Counted from the stretch's first letter, positions 54,392-63,924 are shown. The stretch: DNA of 64,000 nucleotides from an uncultured beta proteobacterium (GCA_903832285.1 CAILAY010000172.1:36091-100090); one strand, 5' to 3'. The notes: a model not told the origin generated them from the sequence alone. Numbers and translations are program-made.

Positions 54392-55438
54392 TTACTGCGC
54401 CGGCACCACCGACACACCGTGCGCTGCCAGGCTCAAACCCACCCCGTCGCCCAGTTGAAGCACGTTGCTCAAGTCCGGTGACACCACGAACACCCGCCCC
54501 AGTTCGGTGTCGAAACTGTATTCGTAGAAGCTGCCAAGATAAGCCCGCTTCACAAGTGTGGCAGTGACGCCCGCTCCGTTGCGGTCAATCAGCCAGGCTT
54601 CGGGGCGCACCGCCACCGTCACCGCTCCGGCCTTCACCGGAACGGCAGGCTGCAACTTGAGCGGGCCCAGCACCACGCTGCCGTCCCCCAGCGCGCTGGC
54701 TGAATACAGCATCGCCTCGCCCATGAAGCCCGCGACAAACTCGCTCATCGGTCGCTCGTACAGCTCCTGCGGCGTGCCGCGCTGGGCAATGCGGCCGTCC
54801 TGCATCACGATGATGTGGTCGCTCACCGCCAGCGCTTCGCTCTGGTCGTGGGTGACGTAGGCGACGGTGAGTTGCAGGCGCTGCTGCAGGCTGCGAATTT
54901 CTTCGCGCATCTCGCGCCGCAAGCGCGCGTCCAGGTTGCTCAAGGGTTCGTCAAACAACAGCACCGCCGGTTCCAGCACCAGAGCCCGAGCCAGCGCTAC
55001 GCGCTGCTGCTGTCCGCCCGAGAGTTCACTCGGCAGGCGTTCATCGAAATCCACGAGACCGACCGAATGCAGCACCTCTTGCGTGCGGCGCCGCGTCTCC
55101 AGCTTGCTGATGCCGCTCATCTTCAGCCCGTAGCCCACGTTCGCCATGACGTCCATGTGCGGAAAGAGCGCATAGCTCTGAAACATCATGCTCAGGTTGC
55201 GCTCTGAGGGTCCCAACGTCGTGACGTCTTTGCCGTCGATCAGGACCTGCCCGGAGCTCGGCGACTCCAGTCCCGCCATCATGCGCAGCGTCGTGGTCTT
55301 GCCACAGCCCGAAGGGCCCAGGATGGTAGTGAGCGTGCCTTTGGGAACGACAAAACTCAGCTCCTTGACCACCAAAGGCGCTGTGGGCTCAGTGCCGTAG
55401 CGCTTGCTGATGCTGCGAAACTCAATGCCGTGATTCAT
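54392..55438 (-). CDS. ABC importer ATPase (FbpC/AfuC type)
   Basis: A 348-residue ABC ATPase with Walker A GPSGCGKTT near residues 41-49, signature [15 protein letters not shown], Walker B VLLFDEPLSNLD and a C-terminal TOBE-like domain. It energises the 55451 permease. The subfamily is shared by ferric-ion, polyamine and sugar-phosphate (AfuABC) importers. Confidence 0.9.
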   Translation of the reverse strand: MNHGIEFRSISKRYGTEPTAPLVVKELSFVVPKGTLTTILGPSGCGKTTTLRMMAGLESPSSGQVLIDGKDVTTLGPSERNLSMMFQSYALFPHMDVMANVGYGLKMSGISKLETRRRTQEVLHSVGLVDFDERLPSELSGGQQQRVALARALVLEPAVLLFDEPLSNLDARLRREMREEIRSLQQRLQLTVAYVTHDQSEALAVSDHIIVMQDGRIAQRGTPQELYERPMSEFVAGFMGEAMLYSASALGDGSVVLGPLKLQPAVPVKAGAVTVAVRPEAWLIDRNGAGVTATLVKRAYLGSFYEYSFDTELGRVFVVSPDLSNVLQLGDGVGLSLAAHGVSVVPAQ

Positions 55439-55450
55439 AAGTCGCTCTCG

Positions 55451-57658
55451 TCATGACGCGGGGATGGCAGCGCTCGGCACAGCGGGAGCGCGACGGCCCA
55501 GCTTGCGTTCGCCCACCAGGAACTGGATCAGTGCCACTGCCAGCGACATGAGGACGATCAGCACCGTGCAGTACGCCAGCGCCACACCGTAGTCGCCGTT
55601 GCCCACGCGCCCGATGATGTAGGTGGTGGCGAGTTCGTTCTCGGCCGTCACGAGAAAGATCACCGCGCTGACGGTCGTCATGGCACGCACAAAGCTGTAC
55701 ACGAGTGCGGCCGCAAGCGCGGGCTTGAGCAGGGGCAGCACGACGTGCAGCAGCGTCTGCACGGTGGATGCGCGCAGCATGAGCGATGCCTCGTCCAGCG
55801 AACGGTCCAGCTGCTTGAATGCCGCCGTGCCGGCGCGCACACCAATCGGCAGATTGCGGAACATGAAGCACAGCATGATGATGAGCGAGGTGCCGGTGAG
55901 TTCAAACGGTGGCACGTTGAATGCCAGGATGTAGCTCACGCCCAACACCGTTCCGGGAATGGCAAAGGCCAGCAGCGCTGCGAACTCGAACAGCCCTTGA
56001 CCCTTGAAATCGGTGCGCGCCAGCAACCAGGCAATGAGCAACCCCAGTCCTGCAGTGACAGGAGCCGCGCCCGCTGCCAGCTTGAGCGTCGTGAAGAGCG
56101 AGTTCCATGCGGTGCCGGCCCAGACCATGCCGAACTGGCCCCACTCCAGCGCAAAGGCCGTCTGGAAGTGTTTGAGGGTCGGCGAGTAGTCGCGGCCCCA
56201 GGTCTGCACAAACCCGCCGGCGAAGGCAAAGAGGTACACGACCACCGTGAAGGCTAACCAGGGAAGCGCCACCGCGTACACCACTTTTCGCACGCGCGCA
56301 GGCAACGCCATGGGCAGTCCCGAGTCGCCCTTGCCACTGACCGTGGTGTAGTTCTGCTTGCCCAGAACACCGCGTTGCATGGCGAAGGCGCCCAGCGCAA
56401 ACAGCGTGAGAATCCAGGCCAGCGACGCGGCCATGCCCTGGTCGTTTTGCGCCCCCACGATGGCAAAGAAGATTTCGGTGGAGAGCACGGAAAACTGCGC
56501 ACCCACGATGATGGGGTTGCCGAAGTCGGCCATGCTCTCGATGAAGCCCACCAGAAAGGCGTTGGCCAGCCCAGGCAACAGCAGCGGCAGTGTGATGCTG
56601 AAGAACGTGCGCTCGGGGTTGGCGCGCAGCGTGAGCGCGGCCTCTTCCAAGCTGGGAGACACGCCCTGCACCACGCCGCGCATGATCATGAAGGCGATGG
56701 GGGTAAAGGCGAACATCTGCGCGACCCAGACGCCGAACAGACCGTAGAACCAGCGCGTCGGCTCGACGCCAAAAGCGACTTCCAAAAAGTGATTCACCAC
56801 GCCGGCGCGGCCAAACAGCAGGATCAGGCCCAGGCCCACAACGAAGGGTGGCGTGATGATGGGCAGCATCGCCAGCGCCTTGAGCGGACGCTGCCAGCGA
56901 CGATTGCCGCGCTCTGCCATCAACGCCATCATGGTTCCCAGCACCGTCGTCCCTGTGCCCGACAACAGGCCCAGGAACAGCGTGTTCCAGGCCACGCCGC
57001 AGCGCAGGCCACCGGCCAGGCAACTCAGGCTCCAGATGCGGTCTGTGGCCAGGCGCGCGAGCAACGCCGATATGGACCATCCGTCGTCTTCGCCCAGAAA
57101 CGCGCTGCAAAGCGCCTTTCCGACGGGGTAGGCGATGAATAGCAGCAACAGGAAGCCGCAGCCCACGACGCTGCCGGAAACGAGCAAGTCACCCCTGAAC
57201 AGGCCACGCCGTGCCAACCCGAAAGCGAACAGCAACACGAGCGATGTGATGGCAACAAAACCTCCAATACCCAGTCCAAATTGATGCACCGCCAACTCAC
57301 CGAACGCGCCATTGAGCATCGCAAAACTCCAGCCCTTCGCGCCGATCAGGAAGCCGCCGAGCAGCAGGCCGGCGCCGCCAACGAGACCGCCCGCGATTAG
57401 CCAGTCGCTTTGCGCCTTGCCTGGCGCCACAAACAGCGACCCGCTCGCTAGCACCAGCCCCATCACACCGAACCAGAGCCAGACGCGGCCGTACTGTGCG
57501 GCCTGAAGGACGCCGCTGGCACTCTCCGATCCGCCGAAGACCTGCGGCAACACCAAGTACCAGGCAGAGTCCTGAATCGCATACCAGGGCAGGAGCACAA
57601 ACGACAACGCGCCGAGCGCGAGCCAAAACACCAGTGGCCTGTTGGGCTGGCGCTTCAT
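55451..57658 (-). CDS. Fused double ABC permease (FbpB/AfuB type)
   Basis: A 735-residue permease with two repeated membrane halves (EAA-like loops LEEAALTLRANPERT and LDEASLMLRASTVQT). Start ATG 57658 lies 30 bp after the binding-protein stop; the longer frame overlaps that gene. FbpB/AfuB proteins are of this two-half type. Confidence 0.9.
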   Translation of the reverse strand: MKRQPNRPLVFWLALGALSFVLLPWYAIQDSAWYLVLPQVFGGSESASGVLQAAQYGRVWLWFGVMGLVLASGSLFVAPGKAQSDWLIAGGLVGGAGLLLGGFLIGAKGWSFAMLNGAFGELAVHQFGLGIGGFVAITSLVLLFAFGLARRGLFRGDLLVSGSVVGCGFLLLLFIAYPVGKALCSAFLGEDDGWSISALLARLATDRIWSLSCLAGGLRCGVAWNTLFLGLLSGTGTTVLGTMMALMAERGNRRWQRPLKALAMLPIITPPFVVGLGLILLFGRAGVVNHFLEVAFGVEPTRWFYGLFGVWVAQMFAFTPIAFMIMRGVVQGVSPSLEEAALTLRANPERTFFSITLPLLLPGLANAFLVGFIESMADFGNPIIVGAQFSVLSTEIFFAIVGAQNDQGMAASLAWILTLFALGAFAMQRGVLGKQNYTTVSGKGDSGLPMALPARVRKVVYAVALPWLAFTVVVYLFAFAGGFVQTWGRDYSPTLKHFQTAFALEWGQFGMVWAGTAWNSLFTTLKLAAGAAPVTAGLGLLIAWLLARTDFKGQGLFEFAALLAFAIPGTVLGVSYILAFNVPPFELTGTSLIIMLCFMFRNLPIGVRAGTAAFKQLDRSLDEASLMLRASTVQTLLHVVLPLLKPALAAALVYSFVRAMTTVSAVIFLVTAENELATTYIIGRVGNGDYGVALAYCTVLIVLMSLAVALIQFLVGERKLGRRAPAVPSAAIPAS

Positions 57659-57687
57659 GGCGATTCCGCTAGCAGTGAAGGGTGACG

Positions 57688-58701
57688 TCAATGCGGCAAT
57701 GAATTGACTTCCTTCTCCCACTTGGCGATGAGGCGTTTGCGCTCGGCGCTGGCGCCGTATTTGGCATAGTCGTAATCGATGAACTTGATTAGTCTGAAGT
57801 CAGGAACCCGCGGGTCCACCTTGGCAGACTTGTTGGAGGGCACCTGAAACTGCCTCGCCGCCGCCGCCATCTCCTGCGCGGCGGGGGTCAACGCCCACTC
57901 ATAGAACTTCTTCGCCGCGTCGAGATTGCGCGCGCCCTTGATGATGCTCATGGAACCGATCTCGGCGCCGGTGCCTTCTAGCGGTGTGACGGTTTCCAGT
58001 GGAAAGCTGTTCATCTTTTCGCCCGGTCCATCGTGCACAAAGCTGATTGACACCGCCGACTCGCCGCGCGCCACCGCCTTGATCGGACCCGTGCCGGAGC
58101 GCATGTACTGGCTCACGTTCTTGTGCAACGCCTTCATGTATTCAAACGCCTTGTCTTCACCCATGAGTTGCACCAGCGTTGCGACCATGGTGTAGGCAGT
58201 GCCACTGGCGGCGGGATTCGCCACGAGAATTTCGCCCTTGTAGATGGGTTTGAGCAGATCCGCCCAACTCTTGGGCACGGCTAGTTTTTTCTTGGCGAGA
58301 AGTTCGGTGTTGTAGCCGAAGCCCAGCGGCCCCGAGTAGATGCCCACCGTCTTGTAGCCGGACTGTTTTGCCTGCTGTTGCGACCACGGCTGCAACTGCC
58401 CCAACGCCGGCGACTTGTACTCCAGCGACAGACCTTGCTCGGCCGCCTGCAGATGCGGATCGCCTGTGCCGCCAAACCAGACGTCGGTCTTGGGGTTTTC
58501 GCGTTCAGCGACCAGTTGTGCCAGCGCTTCGCCCGAACCCTTCATGCTCAGATTAACCTTGGTGCCAGTGGTGCGGGCGTAAACCGTGCTGATCATGTTG
58601 CACCATTCGGCTTGTACCGAACAGATGACATTGACCTGTCCCTGCGCCGATGCAGCGGCTGCCGCCACGCCCAAAACCGCAGCCAGGAATAGTTTCTTCA
58701 T
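57688..58701 (-). CDS. Periplasmic binding protein (AfuA/FbpA-like), likely hexose-phosphate receptor
   Basis: A 337-residue class with a signal peptide (MKKLFLAAVLGVAAAAASA). The mature protein begins VNVICSVQAEWCNMI and continues with GSGEALAQLVAERENPKTDVWFGGTGD, the AfuA/FbpA fold. AfuA of Actinobacillus was shown to bind hexose phosphates; the flanking pgi and zwf suggest the same here. Iron is the alternative. Confidence 0.78.
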   Translation of the reverse strand: MKKLFLAAVLGVAAAAASAQGQVNVICSVQAEWCNMISTVYARTTGTKVNLSMKGSGEALAQLVAERENPKTDVWFGGTGDPHLQAAEQGLSLEYKSPALGQLQPWSQQQAKQSGYKTVGIYSGPLGFGYNTELLAKKKLAVPKSWADLLKPIYKGEILVANPAASGTAYTMVATLVQLMGEDKAFEYMKALHKNVSQYMRSGTGPIKAVARGESAVSISFVHDGPGEKMNSFPLETVTPLEGTGAEIGSMSIIKGARNLDAAKKFYEWALTPAAQEMAAAARQFQVPSNKSAKVDPRVPDFRLIKFIDYDYAKYGASAERKRLIAKWEKEVNSLPH

Positions 58702-58776
58702 AGGGAATCCAAAGTAATTTGATTACCCCGGAAGCTTACCTGTTGACCCGGCCCTCAAGTCATGGGGAAAGTACGG

Positions 58777-58798
58777 GTCCAACTCCGGAACGTTGGAC
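58777..58798. repeat. Inverted repeat between the importer and zwf
   Basis: GTCCAAC and GTTGGAC, perfect 7-bp arms with an 8-base spacer, in the divergent region between the binding-protein gene and zwf. It may be an operator. Confidence 0.45.
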
Positions 58799-58846
58799 GA
58801 CCCCATAGGCACGGTCGACATCGGATCGACCCTAAACATGAAACTA

Positions 58847-58877
58847 AGTTACATTACGGCTTTCACTTGATGTAACT
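58847..58877. promoter_or_regulatory. Candidate HexR-type operator before zwf
   Basis: AGTTACAT and ATGTAACT, 8-bp inverted arms with a 15-bp spacer, end 3 bp before the zwf start. HexR proteins bind TGTAA/TTACA-type palindromes and hexR lies downstream, so this is a plausible but unproven site. Confidence 0.4.
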
Positions 58878-58880
58878 CGC

Positions 58881-60335
58881 ATGAGCTTTGATCTTGTTTT
58901 GTTTGGTGGTACTGGCGACCTGGCATGGCGCAAGTTGATGCCGGCCCTGTTTCAGGCGTTTCGCCACGGCACTCTGCCCGAAGGCGGACGCATCATTGGA
59001 GTGGGGCGTGACAACCTGAGCCACGATCAGTACCGCGCGTTGCTGCACGAGCGTTTCAACAATGTCGAAATTGCCAAGCGACCGTCCGAAGAAGAATTCA
59101 CGCTCTTTGCGCAATTGATCCAGTTCGTACGCATGGACCTGTCCAAGCCGGATGACTACGCCAGTCTGGCCGCGACCCTGCAGCAACGCAACGCCGATAC
59201 GGTGGTGATGTATGTTGCCACCGCGCCCTCACTCTTCACCGTGGTGTGCGAGCAATTGGGTGCCGCTGGATTGAACACACCCAAGACCCGCATCGTGCTG
59301 GAGAAACCCCTTGGGCACGACCTGGCATCCAACCGCGCCATCAACAAGGCGGTTTGCAAAGTGTTCGGTGAGAAACAGGTGTTTCGCATCGACCATTACC
59401 TGGGAAAGCCGGCCGTGCAGAACCTGTTTGCACTGCGCTTTGGGAACGCCTTGTTCGAGCCCCTGTGGCGGCGCGAACACATTGCCAACATCCAGATCAC
59501 GATCGCAGAGGAGTTGGGTGTGGAAACACGCGGTGCCTTCTACGAGACCACTGGGGCCATGCGCGACATGGTGCAAAACCACGCCCTGCAACTGTTGTGC
59601 GCGATCGGCATGGAGCCACCCATCAACGCCCACGCCGACGCCATTCGCGACGAGAAGCTCAAGGTGCTTAGATCCCTCAAACCCTGGACTGCTGAGTCGC
59701 TGGGGACGGATGTGATTCGCGGGCAATACGCCGCCGGCTCCATCATGGGAAGCGCCGTCCCGGGTTATCGGGAAGAGTTGGGCGTGAACGCCGAGAGCCA
59801 CACGGAAACCTTTGTTGCGCTGCGCACCGAAATCTCCAACTGGCGCTGGGCCGGCGTGCCCTTCTACATCCGCACCGGCAAGCGTCTGGCCGGGCGCGAT
59901 GCACGCATCGTGGTGAACTTTCGCCCCACGCCGCACGCAATTTTTAACGCCCAGATTGGTGCCTCCAACAGCCTCGTAATCAACCTCCAACCCAAGGATG
60001 GGTTGGAGTTGCATTTGTTGGCGCAAGGGGCAAGCAATCGACGCCAGCAGCAGGCATTGAGCCCGGTGCAACTCGACCTGGACTTCGACAAGCGCTTTGG
60101 CACTGGCCGCGTGGGTGCTTACGAGCGACTGCTGCTGGACGTGATCGACGGTCGACTGAATTTGTTCGTGCGCAGCGATGAACAGGAAGAGGCCTGGCGC
60201 TGGGTTGAACCCATTCTTCAGCACTGGAAAAACGATGCCCAGGGTCCGCGCCCCTACGCCGCCGGCACCTGGGGGCCGAGTGCCTCGAGCGCGATGATCG
60301 CACGCGACGGCTACTGCTGGTCCGAGGAGAACTGA
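58881..60335 (+). CDS. zwf: Glucose-6-phosphate 1-dehydrogenase
   Basis: A 484-residue enzyme of the oxidative pentose phosphate and Entner-Doudoroff pathways. GGTGDLAWRKL for NADP binding, EKPLGHD, and the catalytic RIDHYLGK are complete. It lies divergent from the ABC importer and upstream of hexR. Confidence 0.96.
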   Translation: MSFDLVLFGGTGDLAWRKLMPALFQAFRHGTLPEGGRIIGVGRDNLSHDQYRALLHERFNNVEIAKRPSEEEFTLFAQLIQFVRMDLSKPDDYASLAATLQQRNADTVVMYVATAPSLFTVVCEQLGAAGLNTPKTRIVLEKPLGHDLASNRAINKAVCKVFGEKQVFRIDHYLGKPAVQNLFALRFGNALFEPLWRREHIANIQITIAEELGVETRGAFYETTGAMRDMVQNHALQLLCAIGMEPPINAHADAIRDEKLKVLRSLKPWTAESLGTDVIRGQYAAGSIMGSAVPGYREELGVNAESHTETFVALRTEISNWRWAGVPFYIRTGKRLAGRDARIVVNFRPTPHAIFNAQIGASNSLVINLQPKDGLELHLLAQGASNRRQQQALSPVQLDLDFDKRFGTGRVGAYERLLLDVIDGRLNLFVRSDEQEEAWRWVEPILQHWKNDAQGPRPYAAGTWGPSASSAMIARDGYCWSEEN

Positions 60336-60527
60336 TGCGCCCCCACGCTTGTCAGTACCTGTACTGCGCTGGACGTGCCGCCGACAGAGTCAGCGGCTCT
60401 TCGCTCCGTCCCGGCTTGCTCAAGCAAGTCGGGAGCCGCGGAGCTCAGCCCCATGGGGGCCGTGCCCTCGTGCGAGTCTCGCAGAGACGGCGCGACATGC
60501 TCGGGGCGGCCCAGCGCTGCGGCGGCG

Positions 60528-61376
60528 ATGCTTGAACGCATCAAGGCCTCGCTGCCGTCGCTGGCGCCCGCCGAGCAACGGGTCGGGGCTTTGGTGTTGG
60601 CCGACCCCCGGGCATTCGCCAATCTGCCGGTAAGCATATTGTCGGACCGAGCCCATGTGAGCAAACCCACTGTGGTGCGCTTTTGCCGCAGCATGGGCTA
60701 CGATGGTCTCTCCGATTTCAAACTCAAACTCGCAGGTAACGTGAGCGAGGGCGTGCCCTTCATTCACCGCAGCGTGGACGCCGACGACAAGATCAACGAC
60801 GTCATGGTCAAGGTGATCGACAACACCGTGGCCGCGTTCCTGAAATACCGCAACGATGCCCGTCCTCTGGCCATGGAGAAGGCGGTGGAGATACTGGCCG
60901 CCACCTATAAGACAGGGCGCCGCATCGAATTCTGGGGCGCCGGGAATTCGGGCATCGTGGCGCAGGACGCCCAGCACAAATTCTTCCGCCTGGGGGTGAA
61001 CGCAATCGCTTACAGCGACGGCCACATGCACGTCATGAGCGCCTCGATGCTGGGCCCGGGCGACTGCGTGGTGATCGTTTCGAATTCAGGGCGCACGCGC
61101 GATCTGATGGACGCCTGCGACATCGCCCGCAGGAACGGCGCCACCACCATCGTGCTCACGGCCAGCGGCACGCCACTGGCCAGCTCGGGCCAGATCCACC
61201 TTGCCGCTGATCATCCCGAGGGTTTTGATCGCTACAGCCCCATGGTGTCGCGCCTGTTGCACCTGCTGGTGATCGACATCCTGGCCACCGGCGTGGCGCT
61301 GCGCATCGGCGGCAGCACATTGCAGCCGCGCCTGGAAGCGATGAAGAACAACCTGCGCAGCAAGAGATATTCATGA
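60528..61376 (+). CDS. hexR: HexR/RpiR-family regulator with SIS domain
   Basis: A 282-residue regulator: N-terminal HTH (residues ~1-75, with HVSKPTVVRFCRSMGYDGLSDFK) and a C-terminal SIS sugar-phosphate-sensing domain (FWGAGNSGIVAQDAQHKF, VSNSGRTRDLMDA). HexR responds to 2-keto-3-deoxy-6-phosphogluconate. Start ATG 60528 (MLERIKASLPSLAPAEQRV). The 192-bp gap after zwf has an AGTAC-CT-GTACT palindrome at 60354-60365. Confidence 0.88.
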   Translation: MLERIKASLPSLAPAEQRVGALVLADPRAFANLPVSILSDRAHVSKPTVVRFCRSMGYDGLSDFKLKLAGNVSEGVPFIHRSVDADDKINDVMVKVIDNTVAAFLKYRNDARPLAMEKAVEILAATYKTGRRIEFWGAGNSGIVAQDAQHKFFRLGVNAIAYSDGHMHVMSASMLGPGDCVVIVSNSGRTRDLMDACDIARRNGATTIVLTASGTPLASSGQIHLAADHPEGFDRYSPMVSRLLHLLVIDILATGVALRIGGSTLQPRLEAMKNNLRSKRYS

Positions 61377-61380
61377 AGAC

Positions 61381-61417
61381 TCGCGGGACGGACCAACCTG
61401 CTCGGCCCTCAACTGAC
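61381..61417 (+). repeat. Short intergenic repeat before ruvC
   Basis: Shares CGCGGGACGGACCAA and CCTCAACTGAC, in the same order, with the repeat after phnM at 24701-24775. It ends 1 bp before the ruvC start. Confidence 0.45.
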
Positions 61418-61418
61418 C

Positions 61419-61967
61419 ATGCGCATCCTTGGCATTGACCCGGGCTTGCGCACCACCGGCTTCGGTGTAGTGGACGTGCGTGGCTCGGCCCTGACCTACG
61501 TCGCCAGCGGCACCATCAGCACCCTGCATCTGGATACATCGGATCTGCCAGGGCGTCTGGGCGTGCTGTTCGACGGAATCCGCGAAGTGGTCGAGCGCTA
61601 CCAGCCCGACCACGCCGCCGTGGAGATCATTTTTGTCAACGTCAATCCGCAGTCCACGCTGTTGCTGGGTCAGGCGCGCGGTGCCTGCATCACGGCCCTG
61701 GTGTCGCGGCAATTGGGCGTCGCCGAGTACACCGCCTTGCAGATGAAAAAAGCGGTGGTGGGACATGGCCGTGCTGCCAAATCGCAGGTGCAGGAAATGG
61801 TCATGCGCCTGCTCAGACTGCCCGGTCTGCCAGGTACCGACGCGGCCGATGCGCTGGGTCTGGCCATCACCCACGCCCACGTCGGTCAGGCGATGGGGCG
61901 ACTGGCGCAAGCCACGTCACTGCAGCGTAAAAATACCGGAAGCTACAAGGACGGACGCAGCCACTGA
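61419..61967 (+). CDS. ruvC: Holliday junction resolvase RuvC
   Basis: A 182-residue endonuclease starting [16 protein letters not shown]. Acidic active-site residues lie at Asp7, in [11 protein letters not shown] and in [16 protein letters not shown]. Length is standard. It is not linked to ruvA or ruvB within the window. Confidence 0.94.
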   Translation: MRILGIDPGLRTTGFGVVDVRGSALTYVASGTISTLHLDTSDLPGRLGVLFDGIREVVERYQPDHAAVEIIFVNVNPQSTLLLGQARGACITALVSRQLGVAEYTALQMKKAVVGHGRAAKSQVQEMVMRLLRLPGLPGTDAADALGLAITHAHVGQAMGRLAQATSLQRKNTGSYKDGRSH

Positions 61968-62019
61968 GGCTGCGTCGATGGGACTCTCACCGGGAGAATC
62001 CGGATGCGGTCGACCTGGA

Positions 62020-62268
62020 CTACAGGTGCAGCAGTGGAGACAACACGCCGCCAATGATTGTCGAGGCGGTGTACAGCACCACGACTGCGGGCACGGCCGC
62101 AAAGGATGCCTTGATGAGGAACCAGAAGATCGTGCTGAACTTCATGTCCAGATCGGATACGGCGACGGAGAGCGAGCGATCAGAATCTGCAGGCAAGGCT
62201 CCACAGTGGGGGCAACTGGCCGCTGTATCGCTGACCTTGGCTTTGCATTCGTAACAGTCAATTAGCAC
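62020..62268 (-). CDS. Small zinc-ribbon membrane protein
   Basis: An 82-residue protein: a zinc ribbon (CYEC near 5-8 and CPHC near 19-22) followed by one or two hydrophobic segments (about 45-80). A common small membrane protein of unknown role. Upstream of it and downstream of the cytochrome gene lies a hairpin at 62294-62315. Confidence 0.6.
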   Translation of the reverse strand: MLIDCYECKAKVSDTAASCPHCGALPADSDRSLSVAVSDLDMKFSTIFWFLIKASFAAVPAVVVLYTASTIIGGVLSPLLHL

Positions 62269-62293
62269 GATAGTTCCTTTCAGTTCGACATTC

Positions 62294-62315
62294 GCGCACC
62301 CCGGTTCGGGTGCGC
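62294..62315. terminator. Strong hairpin after the cytochrome gene
   Basis: GCGCACCC and GGGTGCGC, 8-bp perfect arms with a 6-base loop, at the 3' side of the NapC-like gene. No T-tract follows. Confidence 0.4.
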
Positions 62316-62358
62316 AGGGACTTCAGAAGTAATCCACCATTCCCAACACGCAACGCTC

Positions 62359-62973
62359 TCATTTCTTCATCGCTTTTGCCGCGGCATTTTCCGCATTCAG
62401 TTCCTGTGGCCCCGGACCATCGGGTTCGTTGTGCGAGATGGCAAAGTGGCAATCAATGCAGGTCAGGCCCTCGGTGTGAAGCTTTTCGTGCCGCGCCTTG
62501 GCCTTGTCAGATTGCTTTTCAGGATTCATTTTCGCAGTGGTATGGCAATGGCGGCACTCGCGCGAGTCATTGGCCTTCATGTCAACCCACACGCGCTTGG
62601 CCAACTCGTACCGTTTGGCCTGGAATTTTTCCTTGGTGTCGATAGAGTGCGTGATGAAGTGACCCCACAGGTCGGAAAAAAGTCCCAGCTTCGCCAGGTA
62701 ATTGGGGAGGTAGTCGTGAGGCACATGGCAGTCGGCGCAGACTGCACGAACTCCCGTGCGGTTTTTGTCGTGAATACTGCCCTTGAACTCCGCCGCTACG
62801 TTGACCGTCATTTCGTGACAGGAAGTCGCGCAAAAACTCTCTGAGTTGGCGTACACCATGAAAGATGCAAGCGAGGCGAAAACCACCGCACCGATGGCAA
62901 GACCGATCCCCAGGATCACAAGGGATCCGGGACCAGAACTCAAACGACGGATTTTTTCAAAAACTTTGGACAT
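62359..62973 (-). CDS. NapC/NirT-type tetrahaem cytochrome c, copy 1
   Basis: A 204-residue membrane-anchored cytochrome. One N-terminal segment, then four CxxCH haem sites: CATSCH, CADCH, CRHCH and CIDCH. It would pass quinol electrons to a periplasmic reductase. Start ATG 62973 (MSKVFE) with GGAGAAGGG upstream. A sister copy lies upstream on the same strand. Confidence 0.9.
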   Translation of the reverse strand: MSKVFEKIRRLSSGPGSLVILGIGLAIGAVVFASLASFMVYANSESFCATSCHEMTVNVAAEFKGSIHDKNRTGVRAVCADCHVPHDYLPNYLAKLGLFSDLWGHFITHSIDTKEKFQAKRYELAKRVWVDMKANDSRECRHCHTTAKMNPEKQSDKAKARHEKLHTEGLTCIDCHFAISHNEPDGPGPQELNAENAAAKAMKK

Positions 62974-63042
62974 CTGGCCCTTCTCCTCTGATACGCGCAA
63001 TGCGCCTGGAACTGTGTGGAAACTGCCTCAGGAAGGCGTGCA

Positions 63043-63666
63043 TTAGAAAATCGCGCCTCTGGAAATAAGGCTCTTATCCACTTCCAATTCCTGCGGACCT
63101 ACGCCACCCTGCGGTTCTTCGTGCGCAATGGCAAAGTGGCAGTCGATGCAAGTCATCTTCTCGCGCTTCGCCTTGGCATGGCGCACCTGCGCTTTTTCAG
63201 ACTGTCTTTCGGGATCCATATTCGCCGCATTGTGACAACCGCGACATTCACGTGAATCGTTGCCCTTCATATAGGTCCAGACCCGCTCAGCCAGCATTTG
63301 GCGTTTGGCCAGGAATTTTTCCCGCGTATCGATCGAGTGCGTAACCAGGTGGCCCCAGAGGTCATTCACCGCGCCCATTTTTCGGATGTAGAGCGGAATC
63401 GGCGCGTGTGGAACGTGACAGTCCGGGCACGTGGCGCGCACGCCGGTGCGATTCTTGTCGTGCACCGTACCCTTGTATTCCATGGCCACATTGGTCGTCA
63501 TTTCGTGGCAACTGGTGGAACAGAAATTCTCCGAACTGGTGTACACCAGCGTCGTTCCGCCGATGGCGAGTCCAACCATGCCCAAGACAAATCCGGCGAG
63601 CAACACCACCACGGCTTTTCTGCCTGCGACCAACCGCCGGGCCTTTGAAATAATTCTTCTAGGCAT
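63043..63666 (-). CDS. NapC/NirT-type tetrahaem cytochrome c, copy 2
   Basis: A 207-residue protein like copy 1, with CSTSCH, CPDCH, CRGCH and CIDCH haem sites and one N-terminal membrane segment. Start ATG 63666 with GGGGAGAAATGG upstream. The tandem pair probably arose by duplication. Confidence 0.9.
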   Translation of the reverse strand: MPRRIISKARRLVAGRKAVVVLLAGFVLGMVGLAIGGTTLVYTSSENFCSTSCHEMTTNVAMEYKGTVHDKNRTGVRATCPDCHVPHAPIPLYIRKMGAVNDLWGHLVTHSIDTREKFLAKRQMLAERVWTYMKGNDSRECRGCHNAANMDPERQSEKAQVRHAKAKREKMTCIDCHFAIAHEEPQGGVGPQELEVDKSLISRGAIF

Positions 63667-63789
63667 TTGCCATTTCTCCCCAAAAAACACGCATCAGCGC
63701 GCTGATTTGTTTACGCCTGGGCAACAAAACAATTGGCCGGCACAGTACGCCCTGACGGCGCTACTGGAAACCGGCCAACTCCCATCAAA

Positions 63790-63924
63790 TCATTGCAGCG
63801 ACAGTATCCACTGCACGACGTTCTTCAACTCGGCAGCATCCGTGCTCTTGATCTTCTTGTGCTCTTCTTTCTTGCCATCCATCTCCACCATGGGACCCGT
63901 GGTAATGTGTTTGATCAACTTCTC
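63790..63924 (-). pseudogene. C-terminal fragment of a small c-type cytochrome, probably frameshifted
   Basis: Minus-strand translation of this stretch gives EKLIKHITTGPMVEMDGKK, then ELKNVVQWILSLQ and a stop at 63790, which resembles the C-terminal part of a class I cytochrome c. The same frame meets a TGA at 63927-63925. An adjacent frame reads on as APGPRE and could be joined by a frameshift. No CxxCH was seen in the rest of the window edge, so the gene is either broken here or begins beyond 64000. Confidence 0.4.

Noticed and set aside
54392..58701. Phosphonate (2-aminoethylphosphonate) importer as the identity of the ABC system
   Set aside because: The subfamily is compatible, but the flanking pgi, zwf and hexR favour hexose phosphates and a PhnCDE importer already exists.
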